From: Hyphomicrobiales bacterium | GTDB taxonomy: Bacteria > Pseudomonadota > Alphaproteobacteria > Rhizobiales > Rhizobiaceae | Direction of reading: 5' to 3' | DNA: 64,000 bases | Assembly: GCA_900465675.1 (NCBI GenBank) | Contig: UBJR01000036.1 | Span: 1-64,000 of the forward strand | In this document: positions 17,719 through 27,114 of the stretch, piece by piece | Numbering within the stretch: the first letter of the stretch is position 1 | Layout: every line of letters begins with the position of its first letter | Notes under the pieces: model-generated | What the model was told of the DNA's origin: nothing | The model's database searches: none | Seen by the model: only the letters and a program-made list of their open reading frames with translations | Program-made: the position numbers and the translations under genes

Positions 17719-19173
17719 ATGGGTAAGGTTACAGGCTTTCTGGAAATCGACCGGCAGGTTGCGAAGTATCAGCCGGCGTCGGATCGTATCCGGCATTTCC
17801 GCGAATTCACCATCCCGATGTCTGACCCGGAAGTGCAGAAGCAGGCAGCCCGCTGCATGGACTGTGGCATCCCCTATTGTCATGGCCCGACCGGCTGCCC
17901 GGTTCACAACCAGATCCCGGACTGGAACGACCTCGTCTACAACAACAACTGGGAAGCAGCGATCCAGAACCTGCATTCCACCAACAACTTCCCGGAGTTC
18001 ACCGGCCGCGTCTGCCCCGCGCCCTGCGAGGAAGCCTGCACGCTGAACCTCGAAGATACGCCTGTGGCGATCAAGACGGTCGAACAGGCAATCGCCGACA
18101 AGGCTTATGAGCTCGGCTTCATCCGCCCGCAGCCGGCGACCGTTCACACCGGCAAGAAGGTTGCGATCATCGGTTCGGGTCCGGCCGGTATGGCGGCTGC
18201 CCAGCAGCTCGGCCGCGCTGGTCACGAGGTTCATCTCTATGAGCGCGAGAGCAAGGCCGGCGGCCTGCTGCGCTACGGCATTCCTGATTTCAAGATGGAG
18301 AAAAACTTCATCGACCGCCGTGTCGAGCAGATGAAGGGCGAGGGCGTCACGTTCCATTGCGGCGTCAATGTCGGCGTCGACGTGACAGTCGAGCAGCTCC
18401 TGGCAGATCATGACGCCGTGCTTTATTGCGGCGGTTCGGAAACCCCGCGCGAGGCCGGTATTCCAGGCACGGATTTCGCAGGCGTTCATGACGCGATGCC
18501 TTATCTCGTGCAGCAGAACAAGCGCGTCGGCCGCGAGAATATCGACAGCGTCGGCTGGCAGGCGGATCCGATCCTTGCCGGTGCCAAGCATGTCGTCGTC
18601 GTCGGTGGTGGCGATACTGCGTCGGACTGCGTCGGCACAGCGTTCCGCCAGGGTGCTGTCAAGGTGACCCAGCTCGACATTCGCCCGCAGCCGCCGGAAA
18701 AGGAAGACAAGCTCGCCGTCTGGCCATTCTGGGCCACGAAGATGCGCACCTCGTCGTCGCAGGCCGAAGGCGCTGTCCGCGAATTCCAGGTCGCAACGCT
18801 CGAATTCGTCGGCGAAGACGGCGTGTTGACCGGTGTGAAGTGCTGCGAAGTCGATGAGCGCCGCAAGCCGGTTCCCGGCACGGAGTTCGTGATCAAGGCC
18901 GATCTCGCCTTCATCGCCATCGGCTTCCGCGGCCCGTTCACCGACAGCGTGCTCAAGGAACTCGACGGCAAGCTGACGCTGAACACGGACCGTCGCGGCT
19001 CGACCAATGTCGTTGCCAACGACAAGGACTACAAGACCTCGGTCGACAAGTTCTGGACCGCCGGTGACGTACGCCGTGGACAGTCGCTGGTCGTCTGGGC
19101 AATCCGCGAAGGCCGTCAGGCCGCGCGCGCGATCGATGAAGCGCTGATGGGCTCGACGGTTCTGCCGCGTTGA
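17719..19173 (+). CDS. gltD: Glutamate synthase (NADPH), small subunit
   Basis: A 484-residue subunit that passes electrons from NADPH through FAD to the large subunit. N-terminal Cys clusters for 4Fe-4S centres are visible (CMDCGIPYCH, then CPAPCEEAC). The FAD Rossmann motif is GSGPAGMAAA near residue 155, and the NADPH motif is GGGDTASDC near residue 298. The start at 17719 gives the usual N-terminus (MGKVTGF) and has aaggga upstream, although the frame is open back to 17560. The 221-bp gap after gltB contains a GC-rich hairpin (ccgccgcgc/gcgtggcgg) without a T-run, so the two genes may still be co-transcribed. Confidence 0.97.
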   Translation: MGKVTGFLEIDRQVAKYQPASDRIRHFREFTIPMSDPEVQKQAARCMDCGIPYCHGPTGCPVHNQIPDWNDLVYNNNWEAAIQNLHSTNNFPEFTGRVCPAPCEEACTLNLEDTPVAIKTVEQAIADKAYELGFIRPQPATVHTGKKVAIIGSGPAGMAAAQQLGRAGHEVHLYERESKAGGLLRYGIPDFKMEKNFIDRRVEQMKGEGVTFHCGVNVGVDVTVEQLLADHDAVLYCGGSETPREAGIPGTDFAGVHDAMPYLVQQNKRVGRENIDSVGWQADPILAGAKHVVVVGGGDTASDCVGTAFRQGAVKVTQLDIRPQPPEKEDKLAVWPFWATKMRTSSSQAEGAVREFQVATLEFVGEDGVLTGVKCCEVDERRKPVPGTEFVIKADLAFIAIGFRGPFTDSVLKELDGKLTLNTDRRGSTNVVANDKDYKTSVDKFWTAGDVRRGQSLVVWAIREGRQAARAIDEALMGSTVLPR

Positions 19174-19195
19174 TCGGAAGCCTGATCTGAAAGAC

Positions 19196-19224
19196 AAGGG
19201 CCGCTTTTGCGGCCCTTTTTATTT
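19196..19224. terminator. Terminator of gltD, probably bidirectional
   Basis: Stem aagggccgc (19196-19204) / gcggccctt (19209-19217) with a 4-base loop, followed by ttttattt. It overlaps the stop codon of the convergent gene. Confidence 0.85.
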
Positions 19225-20421
19225 TGCGGAAACCTGCTTCGGTTCTTTGGCGGCGGGAAGCCTGTAATCATCGACGCGGCCGGCGGGCGCCTGTTCGACC
19301 ATGCCGTCCTGCACCAGAATGTCGCGTGGCGATTTCGTCAGCGATACCGGCGGTGCCTTGGCGCCGAGCAGTTCGGATCCACCGTCGAGATTGGGATCGG
19401 AGAGGCTGATCGGCTGCGTGTGCGGCGCGTTGGGTTCCGGCAGGCCGAGGCTCGGCAGGTTGCTGGTGTCGAGGCGCACCAGGTCCGGGCTTGCCTGGGT
19501 GCCGAGAATGCGGCGTGCCGGCTTTTCGACGTAGAAGGCAACCTTGCGGCGCCCCGCCTGCGTCAGGTTGATGCCGTCGGAGGTGCGCAGGCGTACCTGC
19601 TGGCCGTTGATATCCGAACCGGTGACGATGAACTCGCCACCCTCGTTGACGAAGCCGTCCCAGATGTCGACGAACTCGCCGCCGGCACTTTCGATCTGCT
19701 TGCGGAACAGCTGGTTCATCTGCACGGCATCCGCCGTCATCGAATCCGAATCGAAGGCCGGGAGACCGACCCAAAGCAGCGGGATCTTGCGGCTTGTCAC
19801 TTCCTTGCCGAAGTTCAGCACGCGCTTCTGGTATTCGGCATACCATGCGTCGGTCCGGAATTTTTCCTTGGTGCCGTTGATCGCCATCTGCTGGCGGTCG
19901 TTGGCGCCGATCATCACGACGACGATGGCGGGTTTCACCTCGTCCATCATCTTCAGCAGCTGCTCGGGCCAATCGTAGTAGTCGTCGCGGACAAGGCCTG
20001 ACGAAACATTGCCGCGGGCATCGATGACGACGCCGGGAGAGGTCTTGAAGGCTTCAGTCATGCCGTCGCCGAGGCCGCTTGCCAGAAAGTCGCCGACGAT
20101 CAGGATTTTCTGGGCATTTTCCTGCTTCTGAACGACGTCCTCATCTGGCACGGGCGCCACAGCCTTCGGCGCGACCGCTGCTTTGGGCGGCGCAGTGCGC
20201 TTCTTCTGCGGTCGGGGCCGCTGGACATCGGGCGCTGGCGGATATTCTTCTTCGACGGCGCGGCGGCCGAGGAAGAAATCGAGGATCGAGCGGCGCTGAT
20301 AGCGCTCCTGGGCGTCGGCAAAATGGACAGGCGCAGTCACACCGAACGACAGCACCAACGCAGCCGTCAGCAGCGTTCGTCCGCCGAGTTTCCGCTTATG
20401 ATCAGACTTCCGCATGGTCAT
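19219..20421 (-). CDS. DUF459-type SGNH-fold exported protein, catalytic residues altered
   Basis: A protein of about 400 residues with an N-terminal hydrophobic export signal (LLTAALVLSFGVTAPVHFADA). A Pro/Lys-rich stretch (about 60-100) is followed by an SGNH-hydrolase-like domain. Block I reads ILIVGDFLASGL, block III MIGANDR and block V DGINLTQAGRR. In active SGNH enzymes block I is GDS and block V is DxxH. Here the nucleophile position is Phe and the His position is Asn, so hydrolysis looks unlikely unless the family uses other residues. The family is common in rhizobia and has no settled role. ATG at 20421 is used, and GTG at 20469 would add a short tail. The next gene upstream is an envelope lytic transglycosylase. 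Confidence 0.75.
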   Translation of the reverse strand: MTMRKSDHKRKLGGRTLLTAALVLSFGVTAPVHFADAQERYQRRSILDFFLGRRAVEEEYPPAPDVQRPRPQKKRTAPPKAAVAPKAVAPVPDEDVVQKQENAQKILIVGDFLASGLGDGMTEAFKTSPGVVIDARGNVSSGLVRDDYYDWPEQLLKMMDEVKPAIVVVMIGANDRQQMAINGTKEKFRTDAWYAEYQKRVLNFGKEVTSRKIPLLWVGLPAFDSDSMTADAVQMNQLFRKQIESAGGEFVDIWDGFVNEGGEFIVTGSDINGQQVRLRTSDGINLTQAGRRKVAFYVEKPARRILGTQASPDLVRLDTSNLPSLGLPEPNAPHTQPISLSDPNLDGGSELLGAKAPPVSLTKSPRDILVQDGMVEQAPAGRVDDYRLPAAKEPKQVSAK

Positions 20422-20502
20422 GCCCCGCATCTCGCGCCATTTTCGCATGGAGTGGGCGCAATCGTCCACTCACAACGCGATTTGTGCCGCGGATTCTTCC
20501 TG

Positions 20503-21726
20503 TTAGCGCCGCAGCGCGTTCAGAAGAGGAAGCGAAGGCTCGCCATCCGTCTGCATGCCGAGACGCTGCTGGACTGCCGAAATGGCGGCTTTCGATCCGG
20601 AGCCGAAATTGCCATCGACTTCGCCGTCGTAATAGCCGAGCGTCTTCAGACGAGTCTGGAGCTCGAACTTTTCCTTCACATCAAGCGTACCATCCGGCCG
20701 TGGCCAGCGCTGCTTCATGCCGCCATAGCCGGCAATCTCATCGGCAAGCAGACCGACGGCGAGAGCATAGCTGTCGGAAGCATTGTATTTCTTGATGGTG
20801 AAGAAGTTCGAGGTCATCAGGAAACCGGGGCCACCCGGGCCGCCCGGCATTTTCAGCTGCGCCTTGGTGGAGGCGTCCTTGAAGCTCTTGCCGTTCGGAC
20901 GGGTCAGGCCCATTGCGGCCCATTGCGCCAGTGTGTGCGTCTTGCCTGCCTGCTTGGCAGCACTTGCGGGAACCTGGACTTCGTAGCCCCAGGTCTTGCC
21001 GGTATCCCAGCCGTTTTTGGCCAGCAGATTGGCCGACGTCGCCAGTGCGTCCGGAACCGAGTTCCAGATGTCGCGATGGCCATTGCCATCGGCATCGACG
21101 GCGTAAAGCAGGTAGCTGGTCGGGATGAATTGCGTATGGCCCATGGCGCCGGCCCAGGAACCGGTCATGCCGTCGGCGGAGATATCGCCATTTTGCAGAA
21201 TCTTGAGTGCTGCGATGAGCTGCTTTTGGGCAAATTTCGCCCGGCGCTCATCGGCATAGGCAAGCGTTGCCAGTGCGCGCGGCACGTAATGCAGGCGGTC
21301 GTCCTTGGCGAGCACGGCGCCGTAATTCGATTCCATCGACCAGATGGCGAGAATGATCGTCTTGTCGACGCCGAAATGGCGCTCGATGGCGTTCAGGGTC
21401 GAGGCGTGCTTTGCGGCCATTTTGCGGCCGATCTCGACTGTGTAGGGGTTAACCCGGGAATCCACATAGTCCCAAATCTTGGTGGTGAATTCCGGCTGAA
21501 AAGCCGCCTTTTCAAGGACTGTAGGGTCAGGTTCGCTCACACCCGCGAAGGCTTTGCGGTACGTTGCCTTGCTGATGCCATTTTGCGCGGCAGTTTGATA
21601 AAAGTCCGCGATCCACTTTTGGAACCGCTGGTCGGCGGCTGCGTTATGCGGAGCCAATCCGGCGGAAGCGGTCACAACGAGGGCGAGAGCAAGACCACGA
21701 AGGGAGTATTTGTGATTTTTGGTCAT
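20503..21726 (-). CDS. Lytic murein transglycosylase, MltB/SltB family
   Basis: A 407-residue periplasmic enzyme cleaving the MurNAc-GlcNAc bond of peptidoglycan with formation of 1,6-anhydro ends. The signal peptide covers residues about 1-28 (LRGLALALVVTASAGLA). The SLT_2 domain spans about 30-325, with the catalytic Glu in SMESNYG and the family block GAMGHTQFIPTSY. A peptidoglycan-binding domain (YYDGEVDGNFG, then AVQQRLGM) occupies the last 60 residues. ATG at 21726 is chosen since it starts the signal peptide. The frame upstream to 21846 encodes nothing plausible. Confidence 0.9.
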   Translation of the reverse strand: MTKNHKYSLRGLALALVVTASAGLAPHNAAADQRFQKWIADFYQTAAQNGISKATYRKAFAGVSEPDPTVLEKAAFQPEFTTKIWDYVDSRVNPYTVEIGRKMAAKHASTLNAIERHFGVDKTIILAIWSMESNYGAVLAKDDRLHYVPRALATLAYADERRAKFAQKQLIAALKILQNGDISADGMTGSWAGAMGHTQFIPTSYLLYAVDADGNGHRDIWNSVPDALATSANLLAKNGWDTGKTWGYEVQVPASAAKQAGKTHTLAQWAAMGLTRPNGKSFKDASTKAQLKMPGGPGGPGFLMTSNFFTIKKYNASDSYALAVGLLADEIAGYGGMKQRWPRPDGTLDVKEKFELQTRLKTLGYYDGEVDGNFGSGSKAAISAVQQRLGMQTDGEPSLPLLNALRR

Positions 21727-21926
21727 CGGCAGTCCGTATCCGTCATCTCTGTTACAAGTGCGGCGGAGGGGCATTCCGTCCGGACCCGAGACTACCGGAA
21801 CGAAGTCAACAAATTCTTTACCATGACAACGTCTTCCCGTCATCATTTGTAAAACAGTAGCGAATTTAGCTTAATTCACCCCAAATAGCTTGAGTTCAAA
21901 GCGATAAGCCCCCCAGGAGGTTCTAC

Positions 21927-22814
21927 GTGACGCAGCAGAAAAAGGTTCGTAAGGCGGTATTCCCGGTCGCAGGTCTTGGAACGCGGTTCCTTCCGGCAAC
22001 CAAAGCCGTTCCGAAGGAAATGCTGACCGTCGTCGATAAACCGATCATTCAGTATGTGGTCGACGAGGCGCTGGAAGCGGGTATCGAGCATTTCGTGTTC
22101 GTCACCGGCCGCAACAAGCACATCATCGAAGACTATTTCGATATCCATTTCGAGCTGGAGCAGACGCTGCGCGAGCGCAGCAAGAAAGCCGAGATGACGC
22201 TGCTGGCCGGCCAGCTGCCGAAGGCTGGTACCGTCAGCTTCACCCGCCAGCAGGAGCCGCTCGGCCTCGGCCACGCCGTCTGGTGCGCCCGCGAGATCGT
22301 CGGCGACGAACCCTTCGCGCTGCTGCTCCCCGATATGATCATGAAGGCCGAGGGCAAGGGCTGCATGAAGGGGATGATCGATCTCTACGCCCAGAGCGGC
22401 GGCAACATCATCGCCGTCGAAGAATGCGAGCCGGATCAGACGCACAAATACGGCATCGTCGGTGTCGGCGAGGCGATCGGTGAAGGCTTCCGCATCACCG
22501 GCATGGTCGAAAAGCCTGCCAAGGGCACCGCACCGTCGAACTTCTTCATCAATGGCCGCTACATCCTGCAGCCGGAGGTCTTCAAGATTCTCGAAACGCA
22601 GGAGCGTGGCGCGGGCAACGAAATCCAGCTCACCGACGGCATGCTGAAGCTTCTGACGTCGCAGGATTTCGCGGGCTATCACTTCAAGGGAACGACCTAT
22701 GACTGCGGCGCCAAGGATGGTTTCATCCTCGCCAACGTCGCCTTCGCGCTCGACCGTGCGGATATCCGCCCGACCGTCGAGGACGGCTTCAAGGCTCTGC
22801 TGAAGGGTCTTTAA
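21927..22814 (+). CDS. galU: UTP-glucose-1-phosphate uridylyltransferase
   Basis: A 295-residue nucleotidyltransferase making UDP-glucose, the precursor of exopolysaccharide, cyclic glucan and LPS sugars. The nucleotide-binding signature [18 protein letters not shown] is near residue 16, and the GalU blocks [17 protein letters not shown] and [10 protein letters not shown] are clear. GTG start at 21927 with a perfect caggagg 7 bases upstream. It is convergent with the outer membrane gene, with 3 bp between stops. Confidence 0.95.
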   Translation: MTQQKKVRKAVFPVAGLGTRFLPATKAVPKEMLTVVDKPIIQYVVDEALEAGIEHFVFVTGRNKHIIEDYFDIHFELEQTLRERSKKAEMTLLAGQLPKAGTVSFTRQQEPLGLGHAVWCAREIVGDEPFALLLPDMIMKAEGKGCMKGMIDLYAQSGGNIIAVEECEPDQTHKYGIVGVGEAIGEGFRITGMVEKPAKGTAPSNFFINGRYILQPEVFKILETQERGAGNEIQLTDGMLKLLTSQDFAGYHFKGTTYDCGAKDGFILANVAFALDRADIRPTVEDGFKALLKGL

Positions 22815-22817
22815 GGC

Positions 22818-24401
22818 CTAGCGTTTCAGCCGCAAACCGACACCGGCTCGCCATTGCTGCGAGTCGGTGCCTTCATCCCGCGTCGTCAGCTCGTAGCCGA
22901 GAGTACTCGTCAGATCGAGATAGCGGTTGATGTTCCAGATGAGACCGGCACTCGTCGTATAGACCGTCTCATCGCTGCTCGCTCCGGCCGGATAGTCGCG
23001 CAGCGTCACCCCACCCAGAACCGTTGCCTGCAGGTTGTCGCGCAGCTGATGCGTGATTGTCGTCGTCAAGGCGTGCGAGACATAGCCGCTCAGCCCCGGC
23101 GTCGTGGAAGGCTGGATGCTGGTCTGCAGGTCGAAATTGACATTGGTACCGCGCAGCGGCGACCAGAGAATATTGGCGTCGACAGTCGCCGTATCGATCG
23201 AGGCCAGGCGGTCGTCGTCGAAACTTGCGGTTTCGTATCCGGCGCTGACTTCGCCCCTGAGCTTCTCGCCGAGATCGACCTGCACGCCGGCCTTGGCGCC
23301 GTAGCTGTTGCCGGAGCGGGCGTAGCCTGAGCTGTCGCGGGTCTCGTCGTAGGCGGTCTTGCCTACAGTGCCCTCGATGAAGGGGATGAGTGCCGGGGAG
23401 AGCTCGTAGCCGATGCGGGCGCGGAATGTGCCTGCGGTCTGGTCGCGGTCGCTGAGGGAAACGTCCGTGCCGTTGGCGAGCGTCACGTCGGAATAGATGG
23501 TCCTGACGACATCGAGTTCGGTGGTGCCGCGCAGCACGCCGAAGTCGCGCTCGATTGAAGCACCGGTGCTGAATTCCTGAACATTCGACTGCTTGCTGGC
23601 ATCGGAGATGGCGTTCGGATCGTCGGTGTCTTCACGGTAGAAGCGGTAGCCGCCCTCCAGATGCGCGACCGTATCCTCCGGCAGATCGAGGCGCAGATCG
23701 CCGTCGATCTGGAAGGAGGGCTGCTCTTCGCCTTCGCCGCTGATGTTCTGCTGCCAGCTGCCCTGGCTGGTGACGGTCAGCTGGTGCAGCGCCCAGTCGG
23801 AGGTGAGTGTCGCGTTGCCATCGGTCTGCAGGAAGCCGCGGCTTTCCTTGGTGCCGTTTTCCTTGGTCGTCTCGGTATTGATCGACTGCGTAATCGACGG
23901 GCGCAGGATGAAGGTGCCGATGCGGATGCCGTCGGTATCCTTCTCGGTCAACGCATCATCGGCCTTGCGCGGCAGACGGCGTTCGTCGATCGCCGGTTCG
24001 CGGGTGTTGAGGCGGCGCATGTCCTCGTCGAGGATCGAGCCTGTCGTCTCGTCGCTTGGCTGCTGATCGCCTGATGCCGTCGTGGATGACGTGCCGTTCT
24101 GCTGGGCGGCGCCGGTCTGGGTGCCGGTTGCGGTGTCATCGGGGGAGGGCACGCCGGGCTGGCCCGGATCCGGAACACCATCGCCATCCAGGTCGGCCGC
24201 CTGTGTCTGTTGGCCGCCGGTGTTGCCGCCGGAGGAATATTGGGAGGAGGATGAGTAGCCAGATGTGCCGCTGCCGTAGCTCTGCGCCGATTGGGCGAAC
24301 GCGGACTGCGGCAGTGCTGCGGCGGCCAGGAGAACGGCAGACACGGCAAAGCGCGTCGCACGGAGCGGCGTCAAACTGCTCGTATCACGTTCCTTGCCCA
24401 T
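22818..24401 (-). CDS. Outer membrane beta-barrel protein
   Basis: A 527-residue exported protein. The signal peptide runs to about residue 36 (VLLAAAALPQSAFAQ). A Ser/Gly/Gln/Thr-rich low-complexity segment follows (about 37-110) with one DLDGDGVPDPG loop of the thrombospondin type 3/calcium-binding kind. From about residue 150 onward alternating polar/hydrophobic strands form a barrel, ending in AGVGLRLKR. This resembles the BBP2_2-type beta-barrel proteins of alphaproteobacteria. The function is unknown, and porin or adhesin are both possible. The last residue is Arg rather than the aromatic residue usual for BAM substrates. Confidence 0.75.
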   Translation of the reverse strand: MGKERDTSSLTPLRATRFAVSAVLLAAAALPQSAFAQSAQSYGSGTSGYSSSSQYSSGGNTGGQQTQAADLDGDGVPDPGQPGVPSPDDTATGTQTGAAQQNGTSSTTASGDQQPSDETTGSILDEDMRRLNTREPAIDERRLPRKADDALTEKDTDGIRIGTFILRPSITQSINTETTKENGTKESRGFLQTDGNATLTSDWALHQLTVTSQGSWQQNISGEGEEQPSFQIDGDLRLDLPEDTVAHLEGGYRFYREDTDDPNAISDASKQSNVQEFSTGASIERDFGVLRGTTELDVVRTIYSDVTLANGTDVSLSDRDQTAGTFRARIGYELSPALIPFIEGTVGKTAYDETRDSSGYARSGNSYGAKAGVQVDLGEKLRGEVSAGYETASFDDDRLASIDTATVDANILWSPLRGTNVNFDLQTSIQPSTTPGLSGYVSHALTTTITHQLRDNLQATVLGGVTLRDYPAGASSDETVYTTSAGLIWNINRYLDLTSTLGYELTTRDEGTDSQQWRAGVGLRLKR

Positions 24402-24546
24402 TCAGAATCCGCGTGTGGCATGCTTCAACTCGTTACCTGAAAGTAAAACGTCATAGTTAATCATTCGTTTAGACTGGTGCCTTCGCGCCGTCGTTTCGAC
24501 CGAGACAGCAATGGACAGCCACAGTGAAAAGCGCTAACGCAGGCAC

Positions 24547-25542
24547 ATGATGAGGAAAGCTGTCAATCTGGCCGAGAACAGTGTGCTGGAATCCGCGAAG
24601 CGGACCATCACGACGGAACGGCGCGGTCTCGAGGCGCTCGAGCGCGCGCTCGACAACGGGCTTTCCGGCCCATTCTCCCAAGCGGTCGAAACGATCGGCG
24701 GCATCAGCGGCCGGGTGATCGTGACGGGCGTCGGCAAGAGCGGCCATATCGGCGCCAAGCTTGCCGCGACATTCGCCTCGACAGGAACGCCTGCCTTCTT
24801 CGTACACGCCGCCGAAGCCAATCATGGTGATCTCGGCATGATTGCCAGGGACGATCTGGTTCTGGCGATCTCCAAGGGCGGCGAGAGTGCTGAGCTTCGC
24901 AGCATCATCTCCTATACCCGCCGGTTTTCCATCCCCCTGATCTCGATCACCTGCGGCGCGGAATCGTCACTCGCCAAGGCTTCGGATGTGGTACTTCTCG
25001 TTCCAAACGAGGAGGAAGCCTGCCCGAACGGTCTCGCGCCGACGACCTCGACACTGATGCAGCTGGCAGTCGGCGATGCCGTGGCGGTAGCGCTGCTTGA
25101 GGCGCGCGGGTTCACGGCGCGCGATTTCCATGTGTTTCACCCGGGCGGGAAACTCGGCGCCAGCCTGGCGCATGTCGGTGACATCATGCATACCGGCGAG
25201 CGCGTGCCGCTGGTGCCGCAGGGGACGCCGGTGCCGGATGCGATTCAGGTTCTGTCGCGCAAGCATTTTGGCTGTGTCGGCGTTCTCGATCAGGACGGCC
25301 GGCTTTGCGGCATCGTGACCGAAGGGGACATGGCGCGCAATCTGACGCGCAACCTCGCGGAACTTGTTGTCGACGACATCATGACGCGGACGCCGAAGGT
25401 GGTGAAGCCGAGTGTACTGGCGACTGCTGCCTTGGCGCTGCTCAACAAGCACCATATCGGCGCGCTGATCGTCGTCGATGACGACAACCGGCCGGTCGGG
25501 CTCATCCATTTCCACGATCTCTTGCGGATCGGCGTCGCCTGA
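24547..25542 (+). CDS. kdsD: Arabinose-5-phosphate isomerase (KpsF/GutQ/KdsD family)
   Basis: A 331-residue enzyme converting ribulose-5-phosphate to arabinose-5-phosphate, the first step to the LPS sugar Kdo. The SIS domain spans about 40-180, with TGVGKSGHIGAKLAATFASTG and the SKGGESAEL loop. Two CBS domains follow at about 205-265 and 275-330. The first two codons are both ATG (24547 and 24550). No strong Shine-Dalgarno is seen. It ends directly against the stop of nfeD on the other strand, so the two stops form TGATCA. Confidence 0.92.
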   Translation: MMRKAVNLAENSVLESAKRTITTERRGLEALERALDNGLSGPFSQAVETIGGISGRVIVTGVGKSGHIGAKLAATFASTGTPAFFVHAAEANHGDLGMIARDDLVLAISKGGESAELRSIISYTRRFSIPLISITCGAESSLAKASDVVLLVPNEEEACPNGLAPTTSTLMQLAVGDAVAVALLEARGFTARDFHVFHPGGKLGASLAHVGDIMHTGERVPLVPQGTPVPDAIQVLSRKHFGCVGVLDQDGRLCGIVTEGDMARNLTRNLAELVVDDIMTRTPKVVKPSVLATAALALLNKHHIGALIVVDDDNRPVGLIHFHDLLRIGVA

Positions 25543-25998
25543 TCAGGCGGCCTCAACCGTCAGGTCGCGGCCATTGCTGGCGACGACCTTGACGCGGGTG
25601 CCGACCGGAAGGTCAGGCCCCATCACCTGCCATATCGTATCGTCGAGACGAATCCGGCCGCGTCCCTCGCGGATCGGCTCAGCCAGTGTTGCCGTGCGGC
25701 CGACAAGGCTCGCGCCGCGCTGATTGAGGAAGGGCTCGTCCGTTGCGTCGTGGCGCAGCGTCAGCTTGCGGCCAACGAAAGTTGTCGCCACGGCAAAGGC
25801 CGCGAAAAGGATCAGTTGCACTTCCCAGACCCAGAAGCCTGCGTCCCATAGCAGAAGCGAAAGGACGCCGACGGCGAGCGCCGCAAGGCCGATCCAAACG
25901 AGGAAGAAGCCGGGCACGATCATTTCGGCGGCCAGCAGGATCAGACCGATCACCCACCAGCTCCACGGTCCAAGCTCTGCAACGATGCGTGCCAGCAT
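25543..25998 (-). CDS. NfeD-family membrane protein (YbbK type)
   Basis: A 151-residue protein with a hydrophobic N-terminal half (about residues 12-85, three to four helices, GLILLAAEMIVPGFFLVWIG). Its soluble OB-fold C-terminus carries the LVGRTATLAEPIREGRGRI and GTRVKV motifs of short NfeD proteins. These work with SPFH partners in membrane microdomain or protein quality control. The SPFH gene lies immediately upstream with 3 bp between, so they form an operon. Confidence 0.88.
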   Translation of the reverse strand: MLARIVAELGPWSWWVIGLILLAAEMIVPGFFLVWIGLAALAVGVLSLLLWDAGFWVWEVQLILFAAFAVATTFVGRKLTLRHDATDEPFLNQRGASLVGRTATLAEPIREGRGRIRLDDTIWQVMGPDLPVGTRVKVVASNGRDLTVEAA

Positions 25999-26001
25999 GC
26001 G

Positions 26002-27012
26002 TCAGCGCTCCGGATTCTGGTTGAAGGGGTTTACGGGCGGCGTGCTGCGCTGCGTGACCTGGCGGGGCGGTTGCGGGGCGGGCGTGGTGCTGCCGTCGCC
26101 GAAGACTTCCTTGGCGATGGCGCCGATGCCGCTCAGCGAGCTTAGAATGGAGGATGCCTCGATCGGCATCAGCACCACCTTGGAATTGGGGGCCGAACCG
26201 ATCGACGTCAGGGCTTCGGTGTATTTCTGCGCCACGAAGTAGTTGATCGCCTGGATATCACCGGCGGCGATCGCTTCGGAGACCATCTTGGTTGCCTTGG
26301 CTTCGGCTTCGGCCAGGCGTTCGCGCGCTTCGGCGTTGCGGAAGGCGGCTTCGCGCTGTCCTTCGGCCTGCAGGATCGCCGACTGCTTGGCGCCTTCGGC
26401 GCGCAGGATCTGCGCGTTTCGCGAGCCTTCGGCTTCGAGAACCTGAGCGCGCTTCTCGCGCTCCGCCTTCATCTGGCGGGCCATGGCATCGACGAGATCG
26501 CGGGGCGGTTGGATGTCCTTGATCTCGACGCGGGTGACCTTGATACCCCAGGGGTGCACGGCCTCATCGACGACGCGCAGCAGGCGGTCGTTGATCGCGT
26601 CGCGGTTGGAAAGCAGTTCGTCAAGATCCATCGAGCCCATGACCGAGCGGATGTTGGTCATCGTCAGGTTGAGGATGGCGTTTTCGAGGTTGGAGACCTG
26701 ATAGGCGGCCTGCGCGGCGTTCAGCACCTGATAGAAGGACACGGCATCGGCGGAGACCGAGGCATTGTCCTTGGTGATGACCTCCTGGGTCGGCACGTTC
26801 AGGACCTGTTCCATGACATTCATCTTGGCGCCGACGCGCTCGATGAAGGGGGTGATCAGGTTGAGGCCGGGCTCCAGTGTCCGCGTGTAGCGGCCGAAGC
26901 GTTCGATCGTATAGCGATAGCCCTGCGGCACCGTCTTGATGCCCGCAAAGAGCACCAAAATGACGAAGATGACGAGTGCGATGACGACAATGTCGAAGCC
27001 GCCCAGGACCAT
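26002..27012 (-). CDS. qmcA: SPFH/stomatin-like membrane protein (QmcA type)
   Basis: A 336-residue protein with one N-terminal membrane helix (about 5-27) and an SPFH band domain (about 28-190; [15 protein letters not shown], then the block ending DIQPP). A long charged coiled coil (about 195-260, repeated Glu/Ala/Arg) and a Pro/Gln-rich tail follow. Members assemble into oligomeric membrane scaffolds. ATG at 27012 is chosen because ggagg precedes it by 6 bases. The pairing with nfeD supports a membrane-integrity role. Confidence 0.9.
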   Translation of the reverse strand: MVLGGFDIVVIALVIFVILVLFAGIKTVPQGYRYTIERFGRYTRTLEPGLNLITPFIERVGAKMNVMEQVLNVPTQEVITKDNASVSADAVSFYQVLNAAQAAYQVSNLENAILNLTMTNIRSVMGSMDLDELLSNRDAINDRLLRVVDEAVHPWGIKVTRVEIKDIQPPRDLVDAMARQMKAEREKRAQVLEAEGSRNAQILRAEGAKQSAILQAEGQREAAFRNAEARERLAEAEAKATKMVSEAIAAGDIQAINYFVAQKYTEALTSIGSAPNSKVVLMPIEASSILSSLSGIGAIAKEVFGDGSTTPAPQPPRQVTQRSTPPVNPFNQNPER

Positions 27013-27114
27013 GAAATTCCTCCACCGGTTGTTGCCGGAAAATCCGGCACACATCAAACGTGGAGACTTATCCCGTTATTTGCAATGATCCGCAACAAAA
27101 AGCCGCTGGCTGGG

